Positions 39,443-47,733 of a stretch of DNA of 64,000 nucleotides are shown piece after piece. Below the pieces are notes generated by a model that worked only from the letters and a program-made list of their open reading frames with translations, had not been told where the DNA came from and did not search any database. The stretch is from Anoxybacteroides rupiense (GTDB lineage: Bacteria; Bacillota; Bacilli; Bacillales; Anoxybacillaceae): the NCBI RefSeq assembly GCF_014196195.1, contig NZ_JACIDF010000001.1:1-64000 (forward strand), given 5' to 3'. The position numbers and the translations under genes were made by a program. How positions within the stretch are numbered: the stretch's first letter is position 1; the number at the start of each line of letters is the position of its first letter.

Positions 39443-39463
39443 AAATCGTAATATTTACGATTT
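39443..39463. promoter_or_regulatory. Orphan Zur box downstream of zagA
   Basis: AAATCGTAAT-A-TTTACGATTT fits the Zur consensus at 20 of 21 positions. It lies 17 bases after the zagA stop and 45 bases upstream of the antitoxin RNA promoter. No protein gene starts directly downstream. Confidence 0.8.
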
Positions 39464-39507
39464 AACACCAACCGTCTCACCTGCGGCTTCGCACAAAGAG
39501 AAATTCC

Positions 39508-39537
39508 TTGTCATTCCGACACTTTTATGCGTATAAT
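39508..39537 (+). promoter_or_regulatory. Promoter of the antitoxin RNA
   Basis: TTGTCA (39508-39513) and TATAAT (39532-39537), spacer 18, predicted start near 39544. Confidence 0.65.
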
Positions 39538-39543
39538 AAACGT

Positions 39544-39685
39544 ATAAAGCATAAAATAAAAATAGGACATTGGCGGCAACCAATGTCCATTCAATACACA
39601 GCTGACTGCAAGACGTGCAGCGGCCGAAAACAGGCGGTTGTAACCCACCCTCACTTAAGGCGAGCAGGGTGGGTTATTTTTTGTC
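39544..39685 (+). ncRNA. Probable antisense antitoxin RNA of a type I toxin-antitoxin pair
   Basis: A predicted RNA of about 140 nt has an internal stem (GGACATTGG/CCAATGTCC) and ends at a strong terminator (AACCCACCCT 39642-39651 with AGGGTGGGTT 39666-39675, then ATTTTTT). Its 3' end is antisense to the end of the toxin gene and its 3' UTR, the same convergent layout as RatA/TxpA of B. subtilis. It has no open frame with a ribosome site. Confidence 0.65.
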
Positions 39686-39763
39686 TCTCGCTACAGCGAT
39701 AACAGCTACCATTAATGATGCAAAAGCAATCATTAGCGTCAGTGTATCGGTCACAGATATCAT
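39674..39763 (-). CDS. Holin-like type I toxin peptide
   Basis: The 29-residue hydrophobic peptide starts at an ATG at 39763, 8 bases after GGGAGG, and reads MISVTDTLTLMIAFASLMVA, then VIAVARDKK. One membrane span is followed by a short charged tail with two lysines. This is the pattern of the putative holin-like toxin family (TxpA/BsrG-type). Such peptides damage the membrane when the antisense RNA is absent. Upstream, CTCCCTT and AAGGGAG can pair and hide the ribosome site, a usual second safeguard. Confidence 0.8.
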   Translation of the reverse strand: MISVTDTLTLMIAFASLMVAVIAVARDKK

Positions 39764-39827
39764 CAGCGGCACCTCCCTTCTCTAAGGGAGTAGGCCGCTC
39801 CCACCCTGCATATAGCTGTGCATCTTT

Positions 39828-39836
39828 ATTATAGCA
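39828..39836 (-). promoter_or_regulatory. Extended -10 promoter of the toxin gene
   Basis: On the minus strand TGCTATAAT is an extended -10 element. A weak TTCCTG -35 lies 17 bases upstream. RNA would begin near 39821, leaving a leader of about 57 nt able to fold over the ribosome site. Confidence 0.55.
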
Positions 39837-39845
39837 TAGATTCAT

Positions 39846-40310
39846 CAATACAGGAATATATGTTCTTGTTTTTTATTCTATTTTTCCTCTTCCCTTTCCT
39901 TCTGCTCTTTTTCCTATTTTTTTGATTGCCTCAAACGTTTTCTTATCGATCATACCATACCGTTTCTAGATGGAACGATCATTTCTGAAAACCGACGGGC
40001 AAAGGCCCATCTATGTGAACTTGCTTTTGTCAAAACGCTTTCAGGTCCATTGATGGGATTGTCAAACGGTTCATCATTTACGCGTCTGCCCCGCCGAAAC
40101 ATCACATCTTCAAAGATTACGTTTCATCGATAGTGAAAGTTGATCGAACGTCAAAGAGTATTTCTATCCTTTTGCCGGCGGCGGTCACTTCCACGCCCCT
40201 TTTCTAACCAAGGTTTGATGGCAGCGGACAAACACGGTGCCATCAGTTCTAATCTACTCTCATCGCAAATAAACTTTATAACAGCAACATTAGCTTATCC
40301 ATTTGAGGAG
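39846..40310. other. Stretch without a supported gene
   Basis: Both strands are open around 39950-40100 (minus: RRGRRVNDEPFDNPINGPES...), but no start signals or family are recognised. Confidence 0.3.
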
Positions 40311-40319
40311 GATTGAGAA

Positions 40320-41522
40320 GTGTCCCGTTCCCGATTCAAAACGATCGTATTAGCCTTAGCAGCTACTTTTATTGCCGTCTCCCTCGTCTCCTTCCCGCAG
40401 GAATCCGTCAATGCTTCAAAGCAGGGACTGAAAATCTGGTGGGGGACCGTCTTTCCTTCGCTGCTGCCTTTTTTTATTATCTGTGAATTGCTGATTAATT
40501 TTGGGGTTGTAAAATTTATCGGTGTTATACTTGAACCTCTCATGAAGCCCCTATTTAAGGTTCCCGGCGTCGGGGGATTTGTATGGGCGATGGGAATGGT
40601 TTCTGGCTTTCCGACAGGCGCAAGACTCACTGTACTATTGCGGCAAGAAAAACAACTCAGTAAAGTGGAGGCAGAAAGGTTGGTCTGTTTTACAAATTCA
40701 TCCAGTCCACTTTTTATCATCGGTGCCGTATCCATCTCGTTTTTTCATAATGCACAGCTTGGCGCCGTCTTGATTTTATCGCATTATTTAGGAAACATAT
40801 GTATTGGCCTTATGATGAGGTTTTACGGAAAGGAGCAGCCACAAGATCCAAAGGAGGCCAGAGACGAAGCACTATTGCGCAGAGCCTTTTCCGCCTTGCA
40901 TACCACACGTATGAAAGAAAAAAGACCGATTGGCAAGCTGCTCGGGGATGCCGTCATCTCTTCTGTTCATACTTTATTAATGATCGGCGGTTTTATCATT
41001 TTGTTTTCTGTCATCAATAGGCTGCTATCGAGTCTACATATTACCCAGTTTTTAGGAGAACTAGTAGCATATGCGCTTCGTTTGTTCCATTTGCCAGAAG
41101 CATTGAGCACCCCTCTTATATCCGGCTTATTTGAGATCACGTTAGGCGGGCAAATGACAAGCCAAGTCCAGGGAGTCTCTTTAATGCATAAAGCCATTAT
41201 TATAAGCTTTATTCTTGCTTTCAGCGGTCTTAGTGTACAAGCTCAAGTCGCCAGCCTTTTAGCACAAAGCGATATCAGCTTTAAGCCTTTTTTCATTTCT
41301 CGCATTATTCACGGATTTTTAGCAGGATTTTTTACTTTTCTTTTATGGGAACCCGTCTATCATGCCAACAGCTCGGCCCATGCTTTGCCGGTTTCCTTAT
41401 TCGCTCAAGAAGGATGGTTTTACGGCAACTTTTTAACCTTAATGAATATAGGTCCTGCGCTCACCATTATTACTCTAATGATTTATATCATCATTTTTAT
41501 CAAAAGAATGAAAAATGTCTAA
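40320..41522 (+). CDS. ylbJ: Sporulation integral membrane protein YlbJ
   Basis: The 400-residue protein has about 8 membrane segments and carries nucleoside-transporter-like gate motifs. In B. subtilis YlbJ is made in the mother cell under sigma-E and is needed for heat-resistant spores. Recognisable stretches are ESVNASKQGLKIWWGTVFPSLLPFFIICELL, GMVSGFPTGARLTV, SSPLFIIGAVS and GLFEITLGGQM. The GTG start lies 8 bases after GGAGG. In B. subtilis the gene is in the ylb cluster far from the terminus, so it has moved here or is a paralogue. It is monocistronic, with a terminator. Confidence 0.9.
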   Translation: MSRSRFKTIVLALAATFIAVSLVSFPQESVNASKQGLKIWWGTVFPSLLPFFIICELLINFGVVKFIGVILEPLMKPLFKVPGVGGFVWAMGMVSGFPTGARLTVLLRQEKQLSKVEAERLVCFTNSSSPLFIIGAVSISFFHNAQLGAVLILSHYLGNICIGLMMRFYGKEQPQDPKEARDEALLRRAFSALHTTRMKEKRPIGKLLGDAVISSVHTLLMIGGFIILFSVINRLLSSLHITQFLGELVAYALRLFHLPEALSTPLISGLFEITLGGQMTSQVQGVSLMHKAIIISFILAFSGLSVQAQVASLLAQSDISFKPFFISRIIHGFLAGFFTFLLWEPVYHANSSAHALPVSLFAQEGWFYGNFLTLMNIGPALTIITLMIYIIIFIKRMKNV

Positions 41523-41535
41523 GTGAGCAGCCGAT

Positions 41536-41568
41536 CTCCTTGCGCCCCATCTGCAAGGGGATTTTCTT
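41536..41568 (+). terminator. Terminator of ylbJ
   Basis: CTCCTTGC pairs with GCAAGGGG, followed by ATTTTCTTTG. The rest of 41569-42080 shows no gene. Confidence 0.65.
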
Positions 41569-42082
41569 TGCAAATACCTTTTGGAAAAGAAAGTAATGGA
41601 TTTTTTCCGATCTCTACAAACTTTTCATGAATCGCTCATCGTAGGCAAGGGGCAAAATGAGCTTTGTCTCCCCTTTTTAAGCAGCTGATTTTCCCGATCG
41701 AACGGGCTTGAAAACGGTTAGACAAGATAAAAACGGGCGAAGCTAAAAGAAGACCGTGAGCGGACGTGCGAGGCCAGTGACGCGAGATGAAAGCGAAATG
41801 ATCTGTCTGTATTCATCTCCGACGACAGCCGGGGAGGTAGGCCTACAAACGTTTTCCTCATCTCCATCTTCCTCATTCTATAGCAGCTGCCGCGATTGAC
41901 CACCAACTATTTCGGGAAATGATTGAAATAAAAACGATGATCATTTAACATGGTAATAAAGCGTACAATGCCGTTGCGCTCCAAGCACAGAAGCAGCTGA
42001 AACATAAACATATGGGTGGAAGTGATCAGCACGGTTCAAACGCTAACAAAATAAAACGATGAACTTTAGGAGTCGCAAGTGA

Positions 42083-42598
42083 ATGAAAAAGTTTTTTTAT
42101 CAAATGTTCGTATGGCTATTTTGTCTCTATTTATTTATTCTCACGAAAATGGTCTTATTTAAATATGTCTCTTGGAAAGAAATGATCTACCATTTCGACT
42201 TCAGCGCCATTCAAAACCAATGGCATTCAAGCAACTTTACTCCCCTGAAAACCATTATTTTTTATTTATTCTTTGCCGATGTCAATTTAAACATTAAAAT
42301 TGAAAACTTAGCTGGAAACATTATCGGTTTTATTCCTTTCGGATGGATGCTTCCATTGCTGTCGACACGCTTTCGCAGCTTTTCTGCTACCATGCTTGCA
42401 ACCTTGTGTTTAAGCTTTACATACGAAGTGATGCAGCTATTATTTGAATTAGGAAGCTTTGACATCGATGATTTAATTTTAAATACGTTAGGCGGAATAC
42501 TTGGCTATAGTTTAAGCCGACTCATTCAGCCAATATGGCACCCAAAAAACATGTGGCTTAAGCAGGCCACAGCTCACCGCAAAGAGGAAAAAGTGTAA
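42083..42598 (+). CDS. VanZ-family membrane protein
   Basis: The 171-residue protein has four to five hydrophobic segments and the VanZ-like motifs ENLAGNIIGFIPFGWMLP (about 70-87) and YEVMQLLFELGSFDIDDLILNTLGGILGY (about 115-143). VanZ proteins can raise teicoplanin resistance, but most chromosomal members have no known role. The start is preceded by GGAGTCGCAAGTGA. There are no van-type neighbours, so no link to antibiotic resistance is suggested by context. Confidence 0.85.
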   Translation: MKKFFYQMFVWLFCLYLFILTKMVLFKYVSWKEMIYHFDFSAIQNQWHSSNFTPLKTIIFYLFFADVNLNIKIENLAGNIIGFIPFGWMLPLLSTRFRSFSATMLATLCLSFTYEVMQLLFELGSFDIDDLILNTLGGILGYSLSRLIQPIWHPKNMWLKQATAHRKEEKV

Positions 42599-42639
42599 CA
42601 TTTTCAGCTGTCAGTTTCCGCGTAATAAATGCCGCCTGT

Positions 42640-42789
42640 CTATTTTTGAGACGATTTGGCAGTTGGGCCATCCCCATGCCTTCGCTCAGCCTCATCAAAA
42701 AAACATACTAAGTTTTGCAGGAGTTTTTCTTCTTTTCCATCTAGAGGCTGTGTGTGATCCTTTTCCGGAGTAATCATTTGATTGCTCAT
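42640..42789 (-). CDS. Small hydrophilic protein of unknown function
   Basis: The 49-residue protein is read from an ATG at 42789 after AAAGGACG. The sequence is MSNQMITPEKDHTQPLDGKE, then EKLLQNLVCFFDEAERRHGD and GPTAKSSQK. It is acidic and polar with one likely amphipathic helix (EEKLLQNLVCFFDEAERR). It has good coding character but no family that I recognise. Tail-to-tail with the VanZ-like gene. Confidence 0.6.
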   Translation of the reverse strand: MSNQMITPEKDHTQPLDGKEEKLLQNLVCFFDEAERRHGDGPTAKSSQK

Positions 42790-43061
42790 AAACAATCGTC
42801 CTTTCTGTCAAGTCTTGTCGTAACTTTACTTTACTAGAAGACAAATTTTTATGCTCTTTTTAAAATAAAAAAATGGGGGCAACAAAAAGCCAGTTACCTT
42901 TGACTTTTTATTGTCCCTGCCTTAGGCATATGTGATCATGCTTTATGATTCGTACTCATTTCTTGCCGCAGCTGATTTTTCCAGCAACAGCGCTTCTTTA
43001 ACAAAGACGAAGCGCGGCTTAGCGGACGGCTCTCATCCTACACAAAAGATGATCCGATCTT

Positions 43062-43826
43062 CTAAAGAGCCTCTCCCGCTTGTTTTTTGGTTTGGTTAAT
43101 CGCCAGCCAGCTATATACTAACGCGACGATATAATAAATCAATCCCGGTAAACGGAAATGGAACAGCTTAAAGATCAGATCAAGGATGATCGGCAAGGAT
43201 AATGAATAAATGCTCAAGCTGTATAGCCGGCCAAAAGACAAGTTCGCTTTTTGTAGCTTAGAAATCATCAGATTGATAATTGCTAAAAATAAAGCGCTGA
43301 ATATTTTGCCAATGAAAAAGCCGATCCAAGCAATCACCGCCACAATGGGAGCAAGCCATTTTAAATATGGCAAAAAGCCGACCAGATCTTGTTTATCAAA
43401 CGTTACGCCTTGAAAATCGCGAAATAAGAAAACTTGTGTTTGCCCTCCAGCTTGCTTGCTAATCATCCGGTCCTTTAAAATCAGCACTCCCGACGAGTAC
43501 GGATTTAAACGATCTTCTGTTGTTTGGCCCGTTGTATCGATAATGACAGCGCCATTTTTAGAATCATCCAACACAATCGGCATCGTTCCTTCTACATTCA
43601 ACTCTCCGTTTTGAAAGGTGAATTCCGGGATTTTGCTTTCTAATGTTCCGGTAAAATGACCGATGCTTTGATTAAATTGATAGCCGACAATGATGCTATT
43701 CAGCGTGCCAAACAAAAGCGCAAATAAAAGCAAATATAAAAAAGCTTTTCCTGCGCCTTGCGCCACCATGTCCGGATAACGTCTGACATCCCCTACGCTA
43801 TAGCTCAATTTTTTAAAAAAGTTCAT
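43062..43826 (-). CDS. DUF1189 membrane protein
   Basis: The 254-residue protein has one N-terminal membrane segment (about 28-50), a soluble extracytoplasmic region (about 55-150) and three or four C-terminal membrane segments. It matches the DUF1189 architecture (MNFFKKLSYSVGDVRRYPDMVAQGAGKAFLYLLLFALL...). Some distant relatives are linked to maltodextrin operons, but no such genes lie next to it. The function is unknown. About 450 bases upstream (43827-44279) hold no other gene. Confidence 0.8.
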   Translation of the reverse strand: MNFFKKLSYSVGDVRRYPDMVAQGAGKAFLYLLLFALLFGTLNSIIVGYQFNQSIGHFTGTLESKIPEFTFQNGELNVEGTMPIVLDDSKNGAVIIDTTGQTTEDRLNPYSSGVLILKDRMISKQAGGQTQVFLFRDFQGVTFDKQDLVGFLPYLKWLAPIVAVIAWIGFFIGKIFSALFLAIINLMISKLQKANLSFGRLYSLSIYSLSLPIILDLIFKLFHFRLPGLIYYIVALVYSWLAINQTKKQAGEAL

Positions 43827-44279
43827 TCCTCATGCACTCCTTCGAATTTCATAAATAGACGGCATTCGCTCCAGCTTTAAGGGACAGGAACCGTATGCTC
43901 ATGTTTTCCATCAGCTGATCTCCGGTTTGAAACATAGATCACATGCTGCAACACATTCCATATTTTTTAGTTCTCAACCTCGCCGCTTATCTTCCATAAT
44001 ATTAACGTTCAAAACGCAAAAAGGTTTCAATCGATATTGAATTTTTTGTAATAAATGAAAAAGTTCCCTTTACAGACGAGTGAAAACGCGAATCGGACAA
44101 CAGAATTTTATAAGCAGACAAGCATCTTCTTTCTTTGCCCGCACTATTAAAAACGGAGAGCGATACACATCAAACAGCTGCATCATGAACCGTCATTTTC
44201 TTTCTCCGTTTTAGAGAGGATGAATAATCTGACAAGCATCGTGCACGCTAAACATAAAAAAAGAAAGGTTTTATTATAT

Positions 44280-44624
44280 ATGAAAAACAGATGGATCACT
44301 TTATTCGCTCTCAGTGTCTGGTCAGTTGCGGGGATGGGCATCCAACCGATTGAAATCGTCCATCACGCGATCGCCCAAACCGAAATGCCACCATATGCCA
44401 AATGGGGAAGACTCGCTCTTCAAAAAACAAAGGAAAAATATCCAAACGCCCAAATCGTCGACTACCTCCATATTGGCCGCGACCAACAAGCGAATGTGAC
44501 GACGGAAAAATTTAAGCTATGGCTGAGAACCAACCAGAAAGAATTTGGTGTTTTTGTCAATATCCAATTTAACACCGCAACAGAGCGAGTAATAGGCATT
44601 ACCTTTCAAGAAACGCCAAGATAA
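44280..44624 (+). CDS. DUF3889 secreted protein
   Basis: The 114-residue protein has a signal peptide (MKNRWITLFALSVWSVAGMG..., cleavage probably near AIAQ-TE), then a DUF3889 domain of about 80 residues: PPYAKWGRLALQKTKEKYPNAQIVDYLHIGR...EKFKLWLRTNQKEFGVFVNI. The family includes B. subtilis YqzG/YhdC. Members are exported and of unknown function. The start at 44280 is chosen because the signal peptide begins there. An upstream ATG at 44220 directly abuts a GAGAGG box, leaving no spacing. Confidence 0.8.
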   Translation: MKNRWITLFALSVWSVAGMGIQPIEIVHHAIAQTEMPPYAKWGRLALQKTKEKYPNAQIVDYLHIGRDQQANVTTEKFKLWLRTNQKEFGVFVNIQFNTATERVIGITFQETPR

Positions 44625-44626
44625 AT

Positions 44627-44654
44627 GGCGCGGTGATTTGACCGCGCCGTTTTC
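44627..44654 (+). terminator. Terminator of the DUF3889 gene
   Basis: GGCGCGGT pairs with ACCGCGCC, followed by GTTTTCGG. Confidence 0.75.
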
Positions 44655-44684
44655 GGTTCACTTGATTCTTATAAATCAAATTAC

Positions 44685-45053
44685 TCACTCGGATACTTGC
44701 AATTGTATGAGATATTTCGGTGTCAAATGTTCAGACTGAACAATCATCGCGGCTATTCCTTGATCGCTTCCCGATTCGTGCCATTCGCCTTGTTCCCAAA
44801 ACACCGCCTCTCCACTTTTGACAAACACTTTTTTGCGATCCGCCCCCGTCACTCAGCCTTCCCCCTGTACAAGAAGAAACAGCTGCGGCACTGGCGCTTC
44901 ATGATAGCCGACCACTCCGTTCGCTTCAATGTACATGCAGCCGATGACGGCAGATTCGGTTAGTTTCGTTATTCTCGTATAGCTCGGTAACTTGGAGTTG
45001 TATTTTGTCATGGCGGTGCCGGCTTTTTTAGCAAATGTGAATAGGTTCATCAT
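44685..45053 (-). pseudogene. Cupin-domain protein interrupted by an in-frame TGA
   Basis: The ATG at 45053 lies 6 bases after GGGAGG. The frame encodes MMNLFTFAKKAGTAMTKYNS, a strand region, then EAPVPQLFLLVQGEG and a TGA at 44853-44855. The same frame continues VTGADRKKVFVKSGEAVFWE, then QGEWHESGSDQGIAAMIVQS, and stops at 44685. Together the two parts make a complete cupin of about 122 residues. The TGA stands where a Trp (TGG) is likely. A single nonsense change, or a sequencing error, is the simplest reading. Confidence 0.8.
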
Positions 45054-45091
45054 ACAAGTCCTCCCAACGTTCTCTTCGCCTTTTCGAACAT

Positions 45092-45661
45092 TCAACAGAT
45101 AGAAAGAAAATCCTGCTTCCAATCGACAATCGCTATGTTACTGCCTATTTTTCTTACGGTACTATAAAATTTCGTTTTCACTGTTGATTCCGTTAAGCCA
45201 GTGGCAGAAGCAATTTCAGCAAAAGTATATTCACCAAACAATTTAAGACGGAAAATTTGCTGGGCAGACGCTTCAAACGTATTCAACACCGCTAAAATCC
45301 GCTCAACCTCCTCCTTGTATTCCAGCTTCAATGTAAAATCTTCTTCTTGTCCTAACTCGTGATCGATCTCCGTCACAATTGGTTGCTGTTTGTAATATTT
45401 TGAACGATAGTAGTCGATCGTTTGATAAGTGGCAATCCGATATAACCACGTTCGAAATGACGCCTTTCTCTCGTCATACGAATGGATCGAACGAAGCATG
45501 CTGATAAACGCTTCCTGGGTTAGATCCATTGCTAAATCCTTGTTTAATGTCTGCCTGTAAATATAAGCATATAGATCCTTATAATAAAAACTGACAAGTT
45601 GGTTAGCGGCATCGCGATCTCCTTTTTTGACCTTGGTAATCCATTCCTTTATTTTCTCCAT
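45092..45661 (-). CDS. ECF-type RNA polymerase sigma factor
   Basis: The 189-residue sigma-70 family protein has ECF architecture. Region 2 has LYAYIYRQTLNKDLAMDLTQEAFISMLRSIHSYD and FRTWLYRIATYQTIDYYRS. Region 4 has LLAVLNTFEASAQQIFRLKLFGEYTFAEIASATGLTESTVKTKFY. The regulon is unknown. No anti-sigma gene follows, which is unusual because ECF factors normally have one in the same operon. Downstream lies only the broken cupin gene. The upstream region 45662-45800 contains an AACATA-TATGTT inverted repeat that could be its control site. Confidence 0.88.
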   Translation of the reverse strand: MEKIKEWITKVKKGDRDAANQLVSFYYKDLYAYIYRQTLNKDLAMDLTQEAFISMLRSIHSYDERKASFRTWLYRIATYQTIDYYRSKYYKQQPIVTEIDHELGQEEDFTLKLEYKEEVERILAVLNTFEASAQQIFRLKLFGEYTFAEIASATGLTESTVKTKFYSTVRKIGSNIAIVDWKQDFLSIC

Positions 45662-45715
45662 TGACTTCTACTCCTACTTCTTTCAAAGGCTAGCCTTTCA
45701 TTCATATATTCGTCA

Positions 45716-45785
45716 TTTATTAGAAAATAGTTTGAAAGTTTCTCCATTTTATTTCAAAAAACATAGCTGTTATGTTCTAAATGTC
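45716..45785. promoter_or_regulatory. Ter-like sequences or operator upstream of the ECF sigma gene
   Basis: GTTATGTTCTAAATGTC (45769-45785) matches the Ter B half in the opposite orientation to the four sites near rtp. TATTAGAAAATAG (45718-45730) is a poorer match in the usual orientation. The first also forms an AACATA/TATGTT palindrome, so a sigma-gene operator is an equally good reading. The remainder of 45786-46178 shows no gene. Confidence 0.35.
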
Positions 45786-46178
45786 ACTTGACATTTGCAT
45801 TAATTGATAGAAAGTTTAGGTCGTGTTTCGACGATCAGGAGTCAGTACTCTAGTACGCTTTGGCGTAACAAAAGCAAGTCACCGCCTTGCCTCCCACCTC
45901 CGCTCTACTTTTGAATGAACAATAAATTCCATTTATATGTAATATAACATTTAAATAATCCCCCAGTTGTCAAAAAAACGGTCCTCCGTTCTTGTTAAAC
46001 AGTCGAGCCCCCTTTTTCCCATTCAAATCTGCCATCATTTTTTGCTTCCAAAAAACGTTTTTTCTAAACAGAAAGATAGGTAGCTACACACGAACATATG
46101 TGCTATAATCAAATAGATAGTGGCCATACACAAGCAAGCCTAGAATCGTTTCTTTATCTTGAGATGGGAGGAAAATCA

Positions 46179-46661
46179 ATGAATCACCAAATCATTGAAA
46201 AAGATCGTTTTCAAGTAGTGGGAATCAAGCGGACATTTTCGCTAGTCAATGGAGAGAATCATACAGGGATTGCTAAGATGTGGGAGGAAGTTCATCAAAA
46301 CGGCACCGTTAAGTTATTATCATCACTGAACAACGGCTCATTAAAAGGCTTGATCGGTGTATGTACCGCACACAGCGATGACCAGTCAGGACAAACGATC
46401 GATTATTGGATAGCCGCAGAGTATAATGGCGAGGTGCCTAACGGGCTGTTGGCGTTAGAAATACCCGCTTCTAAATGGGGCATATTTGAGGTGCGCGGAT
46501 CGATGCCGGAAGCGATACAAAAAGCATGGGAGCAAATTTTTTCAGAATGGTTGCCATCCCAGCATTACAAGCTTGCAGGCACGCCGCAATTAGAAGTATA
46601 TCCGGATGACGATCCAACCAGCCCTGATTTTTATTCCGAAATATGGGTTCGTCTTCAATGA
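46179..46661 (+). CDS. GyrI-like effector-binding domain protein
   Basis: The 160-residue protein consists only of an AraC/SoxR-type effector-binding (GyrI-like) domain: QIIEKDRFQVVGIKRTFSL, then IDYWIAAEYNGEVPNGLLALEIPASKWGIFEVRG and LEVYPDDDPTSPDFYSEIWVRL. Stand-alone members bind or hydrolyse small cationic or CoA-linked compounds, or inhibit gyrase. Which applies here is unknown. The ATG at 46179 follows GGGAGG. The longer frame from 46098 lacks a ribosome site. Confidence 0.83.
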   Translation: MNHQIIEKDRFQVVGIKRTFSLVNGENHTGIAKMWEEVHQNGTVKLLSSLNNGSLKGLIGVCTAHSDDQSGQTIDYWIAAEYNGEVPNGLLALEIPASKWGIFEVRGSMPEAIQKAWEQIFSEWLPSQHYKLAGTPQLEVYPDDDPTSPDFYSEIWVRLQ

Positions 46662-46742
46662 AGAGCGTTTGCTATTGAGGCTGTATGTGCATAAAATGGC
46701 TGACAAATCCCCCATACTAAAATGATAGAGGGGGTGAAAGTG

Positions 46743-46967
46743 ATGAGTGAAAAAGTGGTAGCAGTCCGAAAAAATGGCGATGGCGATATTGTTGAGCTCA
46801 AGCTATCTTCTGGACGGATTGTCGATTACAAACAGGCACAAGTGATGGCACAAAACGGCGAGATCGAGGGTGTAAATACATTTAGAGGGAAGGACGGCGA
46901 CTGGCATCTGCGTAGCAATGCCGATGGAGATCCAAGCAACAATCTCGATAACTTGCCGACATTTTAA
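46743..46967 (+). CDS. DUF3892 small protein
   Basis: The 74-residue protein (MSEKVVAVRKNGDGDIVELK, then LSSGRIVDYKQAQVMA... ending DPSNNLDNLPTF) matches DUF3892, a small all-beta family of Bacillaceae with no known function. The start at 46743 follows GAGGGGGTGAAAGTG. It lies 80 bases after the GyrI-like gene and may share its transcript. Confidence 0.8.
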   Translation: MSEKVVAVRKNGDGDIVELKLSSGRIVDYKQAQVMAQNGEIEGVNTFRGKDGDWHLRSNADGDPSNNLDNLPTF

Positions 46968-46991
46968 AATGAAAACGGCCCTGTTTCGAAC

Positions 46992-47048
46992 GGCACTTCG
47001 AATGATGAGTCATGATTTCTACGTTTGAGGTGCCGTTCGTTCTTTGGG
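46992..47048 (+). terminator. Hairpin after the DUF3892 gene
   Basis: GAACGGCAC and GTGCCGTTC pair around a long loop, followed by GTTCTTTGGG. The long loop lowers confidence. Confidence 0.4.
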
Positions 47049-47151
47049 ACTTTTTAGTAAGGTTATGGAAATGATGGAGTCACTGATATAAAATCGTTGA
47101 ATAGTCGGCAAGCCATTCGCTTGCCGCTGGGATATGCCCACCGATCATTGA

Positions 47152-47682
47152 TCACTTATTTTCTGATTCAATATGCTTAAGCTTTGTGTGAAGATATGAT
47201 CGAATCTCCTCTATGTTTTTCAGCTCTCGCTTTGGAATAATATAAGCGCTGACAGCACTATTATAGAGATAAAAGCTGTGCCGGTCTTCCTTGAAAGCCT
47301 TTATGCCTCCCCAGCTTACTTTTGTTTCTCCATAAGAAGTCGAGTCAACGATTCCTTCTTCTGTCATCACAAGATGATGCTCTCCTAATAACCCTTCATT
47401 ATTTCCATCTTTCATCATTCTCTTTGCGCTGCGAATAATGGCTCGATCAAAGTAACTCGGATAAAAAATCACCCATAAAACCGCCACAATCGAAAATGTA
47501 ATCAGCAATCCTAAAAAGGAAGCATGTCCGATTTCAGCAAATACCCAGGCAACCAAAAGAAAAAGAACGGGAGGGATAACTCGCTGAATCGCCAACGTTC
47601 TCCGGGCTGCTTTCGAATGCTTGATATGAAACAAATTAAACTGCACATAATCTTCTTCCGTTAACCGATAACGAATTTCCAT
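47152..47682 (-). CDS. YcxB-like domain membrane protein
   Basis: The 176-residue protein has an N-terminal soluble strand region (MEIRYRLTEEDYVQFNLFHIKHS), two adjacent membrane segments (about 33-75) and a C-terminal YcxB-like domain (GLLGEHHLVMTEEGIVDSTSYGETKVSWGGI...FYLYNSAVSAYIIPKREL). The family is widespread and uncharacterised. The ATG at 47682 follows GGAAGGAGAC. It is the last of three leftward genes, 51 bases after the nucleotidyltransferase gene. Confidence 0.8.
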   Translation of the reverse strand: MEIRYRLTEEDYVQFNLFHIKHSKAARRTLAIQRVIPPVLFLLVAWVFAEIGHASFLGLLITFSIVAVLWVIFYPSYFDRAIIRSAKRMMKDGNNEGLLGEHHLVMTEEGIVDSTSYGETKVSWGGIKAFKEDRHSFYLYNSAVSAYIIPKRELKNIEEIRSYLHTKLKHIESENK

Positions 47683-47733
47683 GATTTTGTCTCCTTCCCT
47701 ATGCTGCAATAGAAAAATCATTGTCTCGCGTTT

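Noticed and set aside
39950-40110. Leftward coding-like stretch (NDEPFDNPINGPES...)
   Set aside because: Closed upstream by a stop, no start codon with ribosome site, no recognised family.
41718-41906. Leftward 62-codon frame
   Set aside because: Basic, Ser/Arg-rich translation without start signals. Looks like chance.
44853-44855. TGA in the cupin gene read as selenocysteine
   Set aside because: No SECIS-like hairpin follows, no selenoprotein genes are seen, and cupins do not use Sec at this place. A Trp-to-stop change is simpler.
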